Shown: positions 43,017 through 52,062, counted from the stretch's first letter. The stretch is 64,000 nt of DNA from Micromonospora chokoriensis (GCF_900091505.1 NZ_LT607409.1:6200001-6264000); one strand, 5' to 3'. Numbers and translations are program-made. Notes: generated by a model from the sequence alone, not told the origin.

Positions 43017-43043
43017 GCTCCTCCTTCTGTGGTGCTCAGCTCG

Positions 43044-44264
43044 CTACCGCCCGGTGGGCGCCACCTCGTGGTGCGAGTTCAGCGACACCACGGGCACCGG
43101 ATGGCCGGCGACGATACCGTCCACGCCGGCCAGCAACCAGCGGCCGGCCAACTCCGGCCGGACGTTGGGGGTGTCGGCCGTCTGCGCCTGCGGGCGGCGC
43201 TCCGCGGCCCGGATCAGCTCCTCGTCGACGCGGACGCCCAGCCCGGGTGAGTCGCCGAGGATGAAGGCGCCGTCCTCGACGTGCAGGTCGATCGAGACAC
43301 CGACCGGTCGGTGAAGATCCTGCAACTCGCTGGTCAGGTGGTTCGGCACCGAGGTCGCGGCGTGCAGCAGACCGATCGGGCTGTTGCCGATCGGGCTGAC
43401 CGGCAGGTCGTGCGCGTGGGCCAGGGCGGACACCCGCAGGAAGTGGGTGACGCCCCAGACGGCGGCCATCTGGACGACATCGACAGCGCCGGCGGCGATC
43501 AGCGGGCGGTACTGTTCGAGCCCGGTGAGGTTCTCCCCGGTGGCCACCGACGCGCGCACCCCCCGACTGACGGCGGCGCAACCCTCGGCGTCCCACCGCC
43601 GGACGGGCTCCTCGATCCAGATCAGGTCGAGGGAGCGTTCGATCTCGCAGACGTGCCGCACGGCCTGCTTCCGGGTCCAGGCCTCGTTCACGTCGAGCAT
43701 CAGGCCCGCTCGCCGGCCGTGCCCGGCCTCGGTGAGGACGTCTCTGACCAGGCCGAGCCGATGCTGGTCCCGCTCGATGTCGAGGCCACCCTTGAGCTTG
43801 GCGGCGCGCAGGCCGTAACTGGCGTAGACCTCGTACGCCGCGACGAGTTCGTCGTCGGTCAACCCGATGTCCAGGCCGGAGGCGTAGGCGTTGACCCGTC
43901 GGTCCCGCCCGCCGAGCAGCCTCCACAGTGGCTCGCCGGCGGCCTGCGCCTTGATGTCCCACAACGCGGTGTCGAGAGCGCCGATGGTGCCGAACACCGG
44001 CCCCGCGTGGCCGGCCTTGAAGGTGTGCCGCAACATGCGGTCGTACAGGGTCGTCACCGCACGGGGGTCTTCGCCCTCGATCGCAGCGAAGATCCGCTCG
44101 ATCTCGACGTGCGGCCCGAGGCCGACGCCCGTGATGCCCTCGTCGGTGTCGACGAGGACGATCGAGATCGGGACCACCCCGTCGGCGAACACGCCGTTGG
44201 CGTCGCCGACGGGGCGCCCCCATTCCTGGACCGTGGTGAGCGTCCGAAATCCCGTGATCCGCAT
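43044..44264 (-). CDS. enolase-superfamily sugar acid dehydratase
   Basis: A 406-residue mandelate racemase/muconate lactonizing-type enzyme. The catalytic Lys motif is AAKLKGG (about 164-170), metal ligands are in LMLDVNEAW (Asp), IWIEEPV (Glu) and ATGENL (Glu), with HDLPVSPIGNSPIG at the barrel end. By context it dehydrates an aldonate such as L-fuconate to the 2-keto-3-deoxy acid. ATG 44264 (MRITGF) follows GAAGGG, one base after the permease stop, so it belongs to the importer operon. Confidence 0.88.
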   Translation of the reverse strand: MRITGFRTLTTVQEWGRPVGDANGVFADGVVPISIVLVDTDEGITGVGLGPHVEIERIFAAIEGEDPRAVTTLYDRMLRHTFKAGHAGPVFGTIGALDTALWDIKAQAAGEPLWRLLGGRDRRVNAYASGLDIGLTDDELVAAYEVYASYGLRAAKLKGGLDIERDQHRLGLVRDVLTEAGHGRRAGLMLDVNEAWTRKQAVRHVCEIERSLDLIWIEEPVRRWDAEGCAAVSRGVRASVATGENLTGLEQYRPLIAAGAVDVVQMAAVWGVTHFLRVSALAHAHDLPVSPIGNSPIGLLHAATSVPNHLTSELQDLHRPVGVSIDLHVEDGAFILGDSPGLGVRVDEELIRAAERRPQAQTADTPNVRPELAGRWLLAGVDGIVAGHPVPVVSLNSHHEVAPTGR

Positions 44265-44265
44265 G

Positions 44266-45093
44266 TCAACCCTTCGTGGAACCGGCGGCGACGCCGTCGG
44301 CAATTTGGCGCTGGAGGAACAGGTAGACCAACAGGACGGGTATCGCGGCGATCAGCACCCCGGACGCGAACGTCGGGATGTTGTCGGAGTACTGCCCTCG
44401 CAACGAGGTCACCCCGATCATGAGCGTCCGGTTCTCGGCCGAGGGCATCATCACCAGCGCCATGAGGACGTCGTTCCAGCAGAACAGCGTGTTGAGGATG
44501 CCCACCGACAGCAGCGCCGGGGTGCCCAGGGGCAGCATGATCCGGCGATACACGCCGTAGACGGTGTTGCCGTCGATCCGGGCGGCGTCGACGATCTCCG
44601 GTGGGATGCCCTTGTAGTAGCTCGTCATCAGGAACACGGTGAACGGCAGGAACTGGGCCACGTAGACGAGGATCAGACCCGGGTACGTGTCGATCAGCGC
44701 GGTGTCGGCCATGATCCGCGCGAGCGGCACCATGATCACCTGGAACGGGATGAAGAGCCCCGCCAGGCAGCCCAGGAACAACGCCGACGAGCCACGGAAC
44801 CGCAGCTGGCTCAGCGCGAAGCCGGCCATCGACCCGATCAGGAGCAGCAGCAGCACCGACGACGCCACCACGACCAGCGAGTTGACGAAGTAGCGGCCCA
44901 TGCCGACGCTGGTCCACGCCGTGCTGATGTTCTCCCATTGCAGGGTGCTGGTCAGGGAGAACCGGTCCAGGATGTAGTCCCGGCGGGTCTTCAACGCGAC
45001 GTTCGCGGTGAAGAGCAGGGGGTAGATCGTCGCCACCGCGAGCAGTGACATCGGGATGGCGACCATCCACCGTCCCAGTCGGACGCGGGACAT
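44266..45093 (-). CDS. sugar ABC permease, MalG type
   Basis: A 275-residue inner-membrane subunit with six helices and EAA loop PEIVDAARIDGNTVYGVYRRIMLPLGTPALLS (about 169-200). It works with the MalF-type partner, whose stop it overlaps by one base (TGATG at 45091-45095). No ATPase gene is present, so a shared MsiK-like ATPase is expected. Confidence 0.93.
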   Translation of the reverse strand: MSRVRLGRWMVAIPMSLLAVATIYPLLFTANVALKTRRDYILDRFSLTSTLQWENISTAWTSVGMGRYFVNSLVVVASSVLLLLLIGSMAGFALSQLRFRGSSALFLGCLAGLFIPFQVIMVPLARIMADTALIDTYPGLILVYVAQFLPFTVFLMTSYYKGIPPEIVDAARIDGNTVYGVYRRIMLPLGTPALLSVGILNTLFCWNDVLMALVMMPSAENRTLMIGVTSLRGQYSDNIPTFASGVLIAAIPVLLVYLFLQRQIADGVAAGSTKG

Positions 45094-46073
45094 CAGTCCA
45101 CCTTTCCCGATCGTTCGAGCAGTTTGATCTGCAACATGCCCACCACGAGCATGATCGCGAAGAGGATCGTGGACGCTGCGGACGCGAGCGCCGGCCGGTT
45201 CATCTGGCCCTGCTGGATCCAGATGTAGTACTCCGGCAGGTACGTCGAGCCCTCCGGGCCACCGCTGGTCATGACGAACAGCAACCCGAACATGGAGGTC
45301 AGCATCCCGATCATCGTGGTCACGAAGACGAACTGGATGGTCCGCGAGAGGCTCGGGACGATCACGTGCCAGACGACCTGCCGCAGTGACGCGCCGTCCA
45401 CCCGGGCGGCGTCCAGCAGCGCGGCGTCGAGCGTGGCGAAGCCGGCGAGGAACACCACCAGGGCCATCCCGAAGGTGGCCCAGATGTGGACCCCCGCCAC
45501 CACGAACATCGCGATGTCCGGGTCACCGAGCCAGTCCACCGGGCCGGCTCCGACCACGCCGAGGACGGCGTTGACGGGGCCGTCGAAGGCGAGCAGCAGG
45601 TTGAAGATCGCGCCGACGATGACCGGGGAGAGCACGGCGGGGAAGAAGTAGACGCTGCGGTAGAGACGGTGGCCCGGCACCCGCAGGTAGATGAACGTGG
45701 CAAGCAGACCGGGGATCGCCACCGCCACCGGAAGGAGCAACACCAGCAGGCCGACGTTGCCCAACGCGGTGCGGAACAGCGGATCGGAGAACAACTCCTG
45801 GTAGTTGCCGAAACCGACCGCTTCCCCGTTCTTGTCACCGTCGCCGGTGAAGGAGAAGTTGACGCCGAGGATCAGCGGGTAGAGCCGCAGCGCCACGATG
45901 ATCAGGACGGCCGGGGCGACGAGGATGTAGGGGGCGTAGCGCTCGGCCCCCAGGCCGCCGCGGGTGCGACGGGGACGGGTGCCACCGCGGTGCGCTGGGG
46001 GTGTGGCCGCCGGGCCGCCGGCCCGCCCGGCCGAAGCCAGGCGGACCGACGGTTGCGTGTTTCCGATCGGCAC
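45093..46073 (-). CDS. sugar ABC permease, MalF type
   Basis: A 326-residue inner-membrane subunit. A basic Pro/Arg tail of about 45 residues precedes the first helix (YILVAPAVLIIVALRLYPLILGVNFSF). The EAA loop is LDAALLDAARVDGASLRQVVWHVIVPSLSRTI (about 220-250). Start GTG 46073 lies four bases after the binding-protein stop. Partner of the downstream MalG-type subunit. Confidence 0.92.
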   Translation of the reverse strand: MPIGNTQPSVRLASAGRAGGPAATPPAHRGGTRPRRTRGGLGAERYAPYILVAPAVLIIVALRLYPLILGVNFSFTGDGDKNGEAVGFGNYQELFSDPLFRTALGNVGLLVLLLPVAVAIPGLLATFIYLRVPGHRLYRSVYFFPAVLSPVIVGAIFNLLLAFDGPVNAVLGVVGAGPVDWLGDPDIAMFVVAGVHIWATFGMALVVFLAGFATLDAALLDAARVDGASLRQVVWHVIVPSLSRTIQFVFVTTMIGMLTSMFGLLFVMTSGGPEGSTYLPEYYIWIQQGQMNRPALASAASTILFAIMLVVGMLQIKLLERSGKVD

Positions 46074-46077
46074 GAGG

Positions 46078-47340
46078 TCAGCCCGCCTGGTCGGAAGCGG
46101 CCAACTGCTTCACCACCTCGTCGACGGTGATCGAACCGCTGAGCAGCTGCTGGGAGAGGCGCCCCATCAGGTCGATCGTCTTCGAGGAGAGCGCGACGTG
46201 CAGAGCCGGCTTACCGGTCTTCAGCTCGCTGACGATGGTGGAGGCGGCCGGACCGGCCTGCGACACGTCGATCGTGACGTCGGCGGCGATCGCGCCGGCG
46301 TCGGCGTAGAACGCCTTCAACGCCTCGGCCGAGGTCAGGGAGCGCACCAGGTCGGCGGCCACCTTCGGGTCCTTCGTCCACTTGGCGACGGCGTAGCCGA
46401 TGCCACCGTCGTACGGCAGGCTCGGCGTGGTGCCGGCGGTGACGACCGGGGGCTTCATGACGCCGAGCTTCTCCGGGGTGAGGAACTCGTTGAAGGACTT
46501 CCAGTGCCCGACGTCCGACATGAGGCCCATGACGTGGGCGGCCTTGCCGGACTGGAAGGCCGCGAAGGAGTCGTTGAACATCGCCGTCGAGTTGGCCCCG
46601 TCGGTGTTCATCTTCTTGTCCCCGGTCTCCTTCCAGAGCTCGAAGACCCGCTTCACGTTGGGCGAGTTCCAGTCGCGCTTGCCGGTGATCCAGGCGTCGT
46701 ACTCAGCGGCGGTGAGCGTCACCGACCCCATGCTGGAGAGCCAGAACTGGATGCCGACACCCTCCTTGTTGCCGAGGGCGAAGCACCGGGAGCCGGCCTT
46801 GGTGACGGCGGCGCAGTCCGCGACGAACTTGTCCCAGGTGGTGGCCGGGCTGGCCGGGTCGAGGCCGGCCTTCCGGTAGATGTCCTTGTTGTAGTAGATC
46901 GGGTAGCCCTGCAGCGTCACCGGACCGCCGTAGACCTTGCCGTCCTTGGTGAACGCCTCCCAACCGGCCAGCCGCTGCTTGTCCTCGGCCACGTAGTCGG
47001 TGATCGGCACCAGCGCGTCCACCCGGTCGCGGATCTGGCCGCCGCCGTTGAACATCATGACGTCCGGCCCCTTGCCGGACTGGATCGCCGCACCGAGCAG
47101 CGTGTAGTACTGATCAAAGGGCTGCGCGACGAACTCGACCTCGACGTCCGCGTGCTTCTTCTTGAAGTCGGCCTTCGCCTTGTCCAGATACGATTTGGCG
47201 AACGGCTCGCCTGACTTCCAGTCCCACACCACCAACTTGCCCTCGGAGCTCTTGGAGGAGCCCGAGTCGCTAGCACTTCCACAGCCGGTCAGGGCCAGTC
47301 CAACAACGAAGACGGCCGACCATATTGCGCGCTGTCTCAT
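46078..47340 (-). CDS. sugar-binding lipoprotein of ABC importer
   Basis: A 420-residue family 1 solute-binding protein with lipobox LTGCG. Parts include LVVWDWKSGEPFAKSYLDKAKADFKKKHADVEVEF, GKGPDVMMFNGGGQI and LQGYPIYYNKDIYRKAGLDPASPATTWDKFVADC. It feeds the MalF/MalG pair and the oxidative enzymes behind them. Its promoter (47401-47429) faces the GntR gene and carries that regulator's probable site. Confidence 0.93.
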   Translation of the reverse strand: MRQRAIWSAVFVVGLALTGCGSASDSGSSKSSEGKLVVWDWKSGEPFAKSYLDKAKADFKKKHADVEVEFVAQPFDQYYTLLGAAIQSGKGPDVMMFNGGGQIRDRVDALVPITDYVAEDKQRLAGWEAFTKDGKVYGGPVTLQGYPIYYNKDIYRKAGLDPASPATTWDKFVADCAAVTKAGSRCFALGNKEGVGIQFWLSSMGSVTLTAAEYDAWITGKRDWNSPNVKRVFELWKETGDKKMNTDGANSTAMFNDSFAAFQSGKAAHVMGLMSDVGHWKSFNEFLTPEKLGVMKPPVVTAGTTPSLPYDGGIGYAVAKWTKDPKVAADLVRSLTSAEALKAFYADAGAIAADVTIDVSQAGPAASTIVSELKTGKPALHVALSSKTIDLMGRLSQQLLSGSITVDEVVKQLAASDQAG

Positions 47341-47400
47341 GAGTTGTCACCTCTGAAAGTGGGGTGGCCGACGGCGCTACCGTCTGCCATCGTTGGTCGG

Positions 47401-47445
47401 AAAGTAACTCGTATGACGTGTGACGTCAATACTCGGCCGTAGACT
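47401..47445. promoter_or_regulatory. divergent promoter region with GntR-type operator
   Basis: Leftward: TTGACG (47424-47429), 17 bases, TACTTT (47401-47406). The dyad GTATGACGT (47411-47419) / ACGTCAATAC (47423-47432) overlaps the -35 and spacer, so a bound GntR/FadR dimer would block the importer promoter. Rightward, TAGACT (47440-47445) is a possible -10 for the gntR gene. Assignment of the site to this regulator is by position. Confidence 0.6.
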
Positions 47446-47485
47446 GGCGAGGTCGTCGTGCCACGGCGGGTCATTCGGAGGGGAC

Positions 47486-48256
47486 ATGACGCCAGCTCAG
47501 GAGACAGCCCTGAACAATCCGGCGGCCCCGGCGTGGGTCCGTCGACCGACAAACCTCGCCCGGGCGGTCACCGCCGAACTCGTGCAGCGCATCGTCCGTG
47601 GCGTACATCCGTCGGGAACGTCCCTGCCTCCGGAGCCGATCCTCTGCGAGACCTTCTCGGTGAGCCGCACCGTCGTCCGCGAAGCCGTCAAGATCCTTCA
47701 GGAGAAGGGGCTGGTGCAGGTCCGACAGGGTGCCGGCACCATGGTCACCCCACCGTCACAGTGGGACATGCTCGACGAGCTCGTCCTCGCGGCCACCATC
47801 GCCGAGGACGACACCCTCGCGATCCTCGACGACCTGGTCGTGACCCGACGGGTGCTCGAATCCGACATGGCGAACGTCGCCGCCCGGCTCGCCGACGCGG
47901 AGACCATCGACCGCCTGCGCGAGATGGTGGACGGAATGGACGACCTCGTCGACGACCACGTGACGTACCACGAACACGACCGGGCCTTCCACGACACGAT
48001 CATGCAGGCGTCCGGCAACCGCATCGCTCGCGGCGTCGTACGCGCACTGGAGAGCCAGGTCATCAACACCGCCAGCTACATGGGCCGCACCGAACGCTCG
48101 CTCTGCGTGGCGTCGAACCAGGGCCACCGGCGGATCTACGAGCGCATCGCCGCACACGACTCCGAGGGCGCCGCCGAGGCGATGTTCACCCACATCACCG
48201 AGGCCTGGCTGGTCCGCCGCAGCGGTTCGGGCAGACCGGTTCGACTGCAACGCTGA
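47486..48256 (+). CDS. GntR/FadR-family transcriptional regulator
   Basis: A 256-residue regulator. The winged helix is about 25-90 (LVQRIVRGVHPSGTSLPPEPILCETFSVSRTVVREAVKILQEKGLVQVRQGAGTMVTP). The all-helical FCD ligand domain is about 100-240 and has metal-site His residues in YHEHDRAFHDTI and NQGHRRIYERI. FCD regulators of this type sense sugar acids or other carboxylates. GGAGGGGAC sets ATG 47486 over the longer frame. It is divergent from the importer and presumably represses it. Confidence 0.92.
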   Translation: MTPAQETALNNPAAPAWVRRPTNLARAVTAELVQRIVRGVHPSGTSLPPEPILCETFSVSRTVVREAVKILQEKGLVQVRQGAGTMVTPPSQWDMLDELVLAATIAEDDTLAILDDLVVTRRVLESDMANVAARLADAETIDRLREMVDGMDDLVDDHVTYHEHDRAFHDTIMQASGNRIARGVVRALESQVINTASYMGRTERSLCVASNQGHRRIYERIAAHDSEGAAEAMFTHITEAWLVRRSGSGRPVRLQR

Positions 48257-48298
48257 GCGGCAGCGCACGCCCCCGGGCACGGGAGCGGGCGCTGCCGC
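48257..48298. terminator. 10-bp hairpin terminator
   Basis: GCGGCAGCGC (48257-48266) and GCGCTGCCGC (48289-48298) pair perfectly around a G/C-rich loop, directly after the gntR stop and before the end of the convergent esterase gene. Confidence 0.75.
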
Positions 48299-48331
48299 CG
48301 ACGTCAGCGCCGGCCTCGCCGGCGACCACGG

Positions 48332-49720
48332 TCAGGAGAACTGCGAGAAGAACCTCCAGATCTCACCCTTGGTCCAGGTCGTGATGCCGCTCTCGGCGTA
48401 CGTGCCGTCCACCGGGCCGGGCATGTGGCCGTTGTCGTACGCGGCCCACTGCACCGGGTACCCGGACCGGCAGCCCGAGTAGGTGGTGGTGATGTGGGTG
48501 CGGCTGCCCGCCCCCGGCTCGGGCGGGTTCTGGGCGGTGCACCCGTTGTTGCGCACGAACGTGTCGCGCAGCGACCGCCCCTGTCCGATGCTCAGGACGT
48601 TGTCCGAGATGCCGTGCAACCCGAAGTACGCGATGGGCTGCGTCCCGCCACTGCACCCGCTGATCTGCCCGCCGGAGATGACCGCGACGGCCCGGAAGAC
48701 GGTGGCGCGGGCACAGGCGATGGCGTAGCTCATGCCCCCGCCCCAGCTGAAGCCGAGGGCGAACCGCTGCCGCGGGTTGACGCAGAGGCTGCTCTCGATC
48801 CGGCTGATCATGTCGTCGACGAAGACGATGTCCTCACCGCCGGAGTTGCCCCAGCCGTTGCCGAGGCCCTGGGGCGCGACCAGGATCGCGCTGTTGTTCG
48901 ACTGCTCCTGCTGCCCGTAGTAGGACCACGGCGCTCCGCTGGTGCCACCGGAGGAGACGTCCTGCATGGTGCCGCCCCGCCAGTGGAAGGCGAAGATCAG
49001 CCGGTAGGGGTTGCTGTTGTTGTAGTTGGCCGGCACCCGCAGGGTGAACGTCCGGCTCTTGCCGTTGCTCTGGATCGTGTGCGTGCCGCTGGACAGGGTC
49101 GGCGCCTTGCCGCAGCCGCTGCCACCGGTCGGTGGCGGGGTGGTGCCGCCGTCGGTGCGGACGAGCTGCCACTGCTGGTTGGCACCACCGTGGTCGGCGT
49201 ACTGCACGATGTTGCCGCCGTCGGCGGTGGAGGCGCCCTGCACCTCGACGGCCTTGCTGCTGTGCCGGCTGATCAGTCGGACGTAGCCGCCGTCCGAGTC
49301 GGCCAGGCGGAACTGCTGGTTGGTCCCGTTGAGGTCGGACCACTGCACGATCGCGCCGCCGTCGGCGGTCGAGAAGCCGCTGACGTCGAGAACCTTGCCG
49401 GAGTGCCGGGACTTCACCCGGTAGTTGCCGCCCCCCGAGTCCACGAACTGCCACTGCTGGTTGGCCCCGTTGTTACGGGTCCACTGGCTGATCCGCGCAC
49501 CGTCGTTGGTGGCCGAGGCGTACAGGTCGAGCGCCTTGCCGCTGTTGCGGTTGACCAGGACGTACCAGGCGTTGGTGTCCACTGTGGCAGCCGCCGCGGG
49601 CGTCTGGTTGACAGCGACCAGCGCGCTGGCCGCCATGACCGCGGCCGCAGCCGCGGCCATCCCTGACCGCCAGTGATGCCGTGGCGGGGAGGCGGGACGG
49701 GCCTCACCGATGACCTTCAT
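48332..49720 (-). CDS. secreted CBM13-CE1 feruloyl/acetylxylan esterase
   Basis: A 462-residue exported enzyme. Signal peptide to about 45 (TPAAAA); three QxW/QxF repeats of a ricin-type CBM13 at about 48-188 (NQQW, NQQF, NQQW); a Thr/Pro linker; then a PHB-depolymerase-like CE1 hydrolase (about 203-462) with nucleophile Ser325 in GFSWGGG and GLHGISDNVL and NGHMPGP for Asp and His. It would remove feruloyl or acetyl groups from xylan. ATG 49720 follows AAGGAG. The CBM13 is almost the same as that of the xylanase next door. Confidence 0.9.
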   Translation of the reverse strand: MKVIGEARPASPPRHHWRSGMAAAAAAVMAASALVAVNQTPAAAATVDTNAWYVLVNRNSGKALDLYASATNDGARISQWTRNNGANQQWQFVDSGGGNYRVKSRHSGKVLDVSGFSTADGGAIVQWSDLNGTNQQFRLADSDGGYVRLISRHSSKAVEVQGASTADGGNIVQYADHGGANQQWQLVRTDGGTTPPPTGGSGCGKAPTLSSGTHTIQSNGKSRTFTLRVPANYNNSNPYRLIFAFHWRGGTMQDVSSGGTSGAPWSYYGQQEQSNNSAILVAPQGLGNGWGNSGGEDIVFVDDMISRIESSLCVNPRQRFALGFSWGGGMSYAIACARATVFRAVAVISGGQISGCSGGTQPIAYFGLHGISDNVLSIGQGRSLRDTFVRNNGCTAQNPPEPGAGSRTHITTTYSGCRSGYPVQWAAYDNGHMPGPVDGTYAESGITTWTKGEIWRFFSQFS

Positions 49721-49943
49721 GGTCCACTCCTTCGATCGGGGCGACCCACGAGCAGAACGCGCGCGCGTGCCCTGGGGTGCGTGCCGGCGACTGGTGGTGG
49801 CGTCAGCACGTCTGAGGGGGTTGCGGACGAGATGCGGCCGCCGCCGAGCGACCGTGGCCCAGGCCACGGACCGAATGAGGAGCAGGCCCGCGCCGGGTAC
49901 GCGGCGCCCATCCGGCTCCGGGCAGCCAGTGGTCCGCGGGTGA

Positions 49944-49975
49944 AAATTAGCGCTAACGACGTCATACGTCAAACG
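49944..49975 (-). promoter_or_regulatory. esterase promoter with TTAGCGCTAA operator
   Basis: Leftward TTGACG (49967-49972), 17 bases, TAATTT (49944-49949). The palindrome TTAGCGCTAA (49947-49956), a typical LacI-family half-symmetric site, overlaps the -10. GACGTCATAC (49958-49967), resembling the GntR half-site at 47411, overlaps the spacer. Two regulators may act here. Confidence 0.55.
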
Positions 49976-50078
49976 ATTGGCATCGATTTCGCGAGGTTCC
50001 CCTCGGCCGGCAGCATGGGTGCTGGTAGCGGCCCTGCAAACGTCGCGCCGCGACGGAGCGGTGACTTGACGTAGCTCT

Positions 50079-50093
50079 TGTTATCGCTCACAG
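50079..50093. promoter_or_regulatory. lacO-like site, first copy
   Basis: TGTTATCGCTCACAG matches 52063-52077 base for base. Its complement GTGAGCGATAACA resembles the E. coli lac operator core with one base fewer. It lies upstream of the esterase promoter and may be an auxiliary repressor site. Confidence 0.5.
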
Positions 50094-50153
50094 TCGATGG
50101 ACGATGGGGTGGCGTCGATCGGGCGAGCGGCACCTCCCCAGCGGGCACAAGCA

Positions 50154-50182
50154 GCGGCCCGCCCCGGGTGGGGGCGGGCCGC
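50154..50182. terminator. 12-bp GC hairpin terminator after xylanase
   Basis: GCGGCCCGCCCC (50154-50165) pairs perfectly with GGGGCGGGCCGC (50171-50182), with a loop of five bases, 27 bases beyond the xylanase stop. Confidence 0.85.
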
Positions 50183-50209
50183 CGTCCTGTCACCTGACTC
50201 GTCCGGTCG

Positions 50210-51676
50210 CTATCCGATCCGGACCAACTGCCACTGCTGGTTGGTGCCGCCCCAGTCGGCGTACTGGACGATGTTGCCGCCGTCCGCCGTGGACGCGCCC
50301 TGCACCTCGACAGCCTTACTGCTGTTGCGGTTGATGAGACGCACGTATCCGTCAGCCGAATTGGCGATCCGGAACTGTTGGTTCGTGCCGTTGAGGTCGG
50401 ACCACTGCACGATCGCGCCGCCGTCGGCGGTCGAGAAACCGCTGACGTCGAGAACCTTGCTGGAGTGCCGGGACTTCACCCGGTAGTAGCCGCTCCCCGA
50501 GTCCACGAACTGCCACTGCTGGTTGGTGCCGTTGTTCCGCGACCACTGGCTGATCCGCGCGCCGTCGTTGGTCGCCGAGGCGTACAGGTCCAGGGCCTTG
50601 CCGCTGTTGCGGTTCAGCAGCACGTACCAGGCGCTGGTGTCCACGCCGGAGCCCGGCGGTGGCGTGGTGGGCGGGGTGGAACCGCCGTTGAGGGCGTCCA
50701 GGACGGCGGTGTACGCGGCCTTCTTGTTGCCGTTGCAGTCGAACAGCAGTGCGTTGTCCGAGCCGCGCCACGAGTCACAGTCGCGCACCCCCCAGGTGGT
50801 GATGCCGGTGCACCGTGAGACGGCCAGGCAGGCGCGGGTGACGGCGCCGTAGATGTTGGCCTGGTTGCCGCCGGTCATCACGTCCAGCTCGGTGATCTGC
50901 ACGTCCACGCCGAGGTCGGCGAAGCGCTGCAGGTTCGCCTGGTAGTCGGACGCCAGCGACGTGCCCAGGTGCGACTGGAAGCCCACGCAGTCGATCGGCA
51001 CACCACGGGACTTGAAGTCCCGCACCATGTTGTAGATCCCGGTCGACTTCGCGTTGATCCCGTCGGTGTTGTAGTCGTTGTAACACAACTTCGCGCCCGG
51101 ATCCGCCGCGTCCGCCGCCCGGAACGCCGCCTCGATCCAGTCGTTGCCGGTGCGCTGCATGTTCGAGTCGCGCCGTCCACCCGAACCACCGTCGGCGAAC
51201 GCCTCGTTCACCACGTCCCACGAGTGGATCTTCCCGCGGTAGTGCGTCGCCACCTTGGTGACATGGTTGATCATCGCGTTGCGCAACGCGCTGCCCGACA
51301 TGCCCTGCGCCCACCCCGGCTGCTGCGCGTGCCACAGCAGCGTGTGACCCCGCACGCCCATGCCGTTGGCCTGCGCGTGGCTGACCAGCCGGTCACCACT
51401 GGCGAAGGTGAAGGTGTTCTGCTGCGGCTCGGTGGAGCTCCACTTCATCTCGTTCTCGGCCACGACATCGTTGAACTCACGGTTCAGGATGGTCGTGTAG
51501 GCGCTGGTCGACAGCTTGTTGACGGCGACAGCCGCGCCGAAGTAACGGCCCTTCTCGGCGGCCGCCGCCTTCAGCGTCGTGCCGGCGCCGGATGCGGGAG
51601 TCAGCGCCACCGTCATGCCGGTGGTGAGGGCGACGGCGAGGGTCGCCGCCGCCAGCAACGTTCTGCGTGATTTCAT
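50210..51676 (-). CDS. secreted GH10 endo-beta-1,4-xylanase with CBM13
   Basis: A 488-residue exported enzyme that hydrolyses internal xylan bonds. Signal peptide to about 31 (PASGA); GH10 barrel about 34-335 with acid/base Glu158 (WDVVNEAF), nucleophile Glu263 (ITELDV) and conserved RGHTLLWHAQQPGW and VGFQSHLG. A short PPTTPPP linker leads to a three-repeat ricin-type CBM13 (about 350-488). ATG 51676 follows AAAAGGAAC, the longer frame being rejected. Control is probably by a LacI-type repressor through the lacO-like sites upstream. Confidence 0.96.
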   Translation of the reverse strand: MKSRRTLLAAATLAVALTTGMTVALTPASGAGTTLKAAAAEKGRYFGAAVAVNKLSTSAYTTILNREFNDVVAENEMKWSSTEPQQNTFTFASGDRLVSHAQANGMGVRGHTLLWHAQQPGWAQGMSGSALRNAMINHVTKVATHYRGKIHSWDVVNEAFADGGSGGRRDSNMQRTGNDWIEAAFRAADAADPGAKLCYNDYNTDGINAKSTGIYNMVRDFKSRGVPIDCVGFQSHLGTSLASDYQANLQRFADLGVDVQITELDVMTGGNQANIYGAVTRACLAVSRCTGITTWGVRDCDSWRGSDNALLFDCNGNKKAAYTAVLDALNGGSTPPTTPPPGSGVDTSAWYVLLNRNSGKALDLYASATNDGARISQWSRNNGTNQQWQFVDSGSGYYRVKSRHSSKVLDVSGFSTADGGAIVQWSDLNGTNQQFRIANSADGYVRLINRNSSKAVEVQGASTADGGNIVQYADWGGTNQQWQLVRIG

Positions 51677-51879
51677 GTCGTTCCTTTTCAGTGGATGCAT
51701 CGGTGGTGGTGATGTGCCACATCGATCAGGACGGCCGCCCGGTGCGGCGCACGCGGTCAGGGAAGGCGTTCGCCGGCGCTGCCGGGAGCCCTGAGGTGAC
51801 GTCCGCCCGCCCGGAGGGGACGCCGGGATCCGAGGCACGACCCGCAGGGCTCGCCCGGTGAACCCAACGAAACGATAAA

Positions 51880-51906
51880 CCTCGATATCGAGGGTGAGCG
51901 ATAACA
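51880..51906. promoter_or_regulatory. palindrome plus lacO-like site before xylanase
   Basis: CCTCGATATCGAGG (51880-51893) is directly joined to GTGAGCGATAACA (51894-51906). These are the nearest symmetric sites to the xylanase start, about 210 bases upstream, and probably operators. Confidence 0.5.
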
Positions 51907-52062
51907 TGCCGTTCGTCAAGACGAAACGAGCCGTTCACGCCGACGCGCCGGAACACTCCGCCCCGCTCACCACCGACCGCCTGCGAAGATCGCCGTCATG
52001 CACGGCGCGAACTGCCGGAACGGCCACGCTGCCGCATCACCGGAAGACGCCTGAGGGTGGCC

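Larger units (their letters stand above)
49721..50209. other. regulatory gap between esterase and xylanase genes
   Basis: A 489-base gap without a gene. From right to left it has the xylanase terminator (50154-50182), a lacO-like site TGTTATCGCTCACAG (50079-50093), the esterase promoter with two overlapping dyads (49944-49972) and an esterase leader of about 215 bases. Confidence 0.6.
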
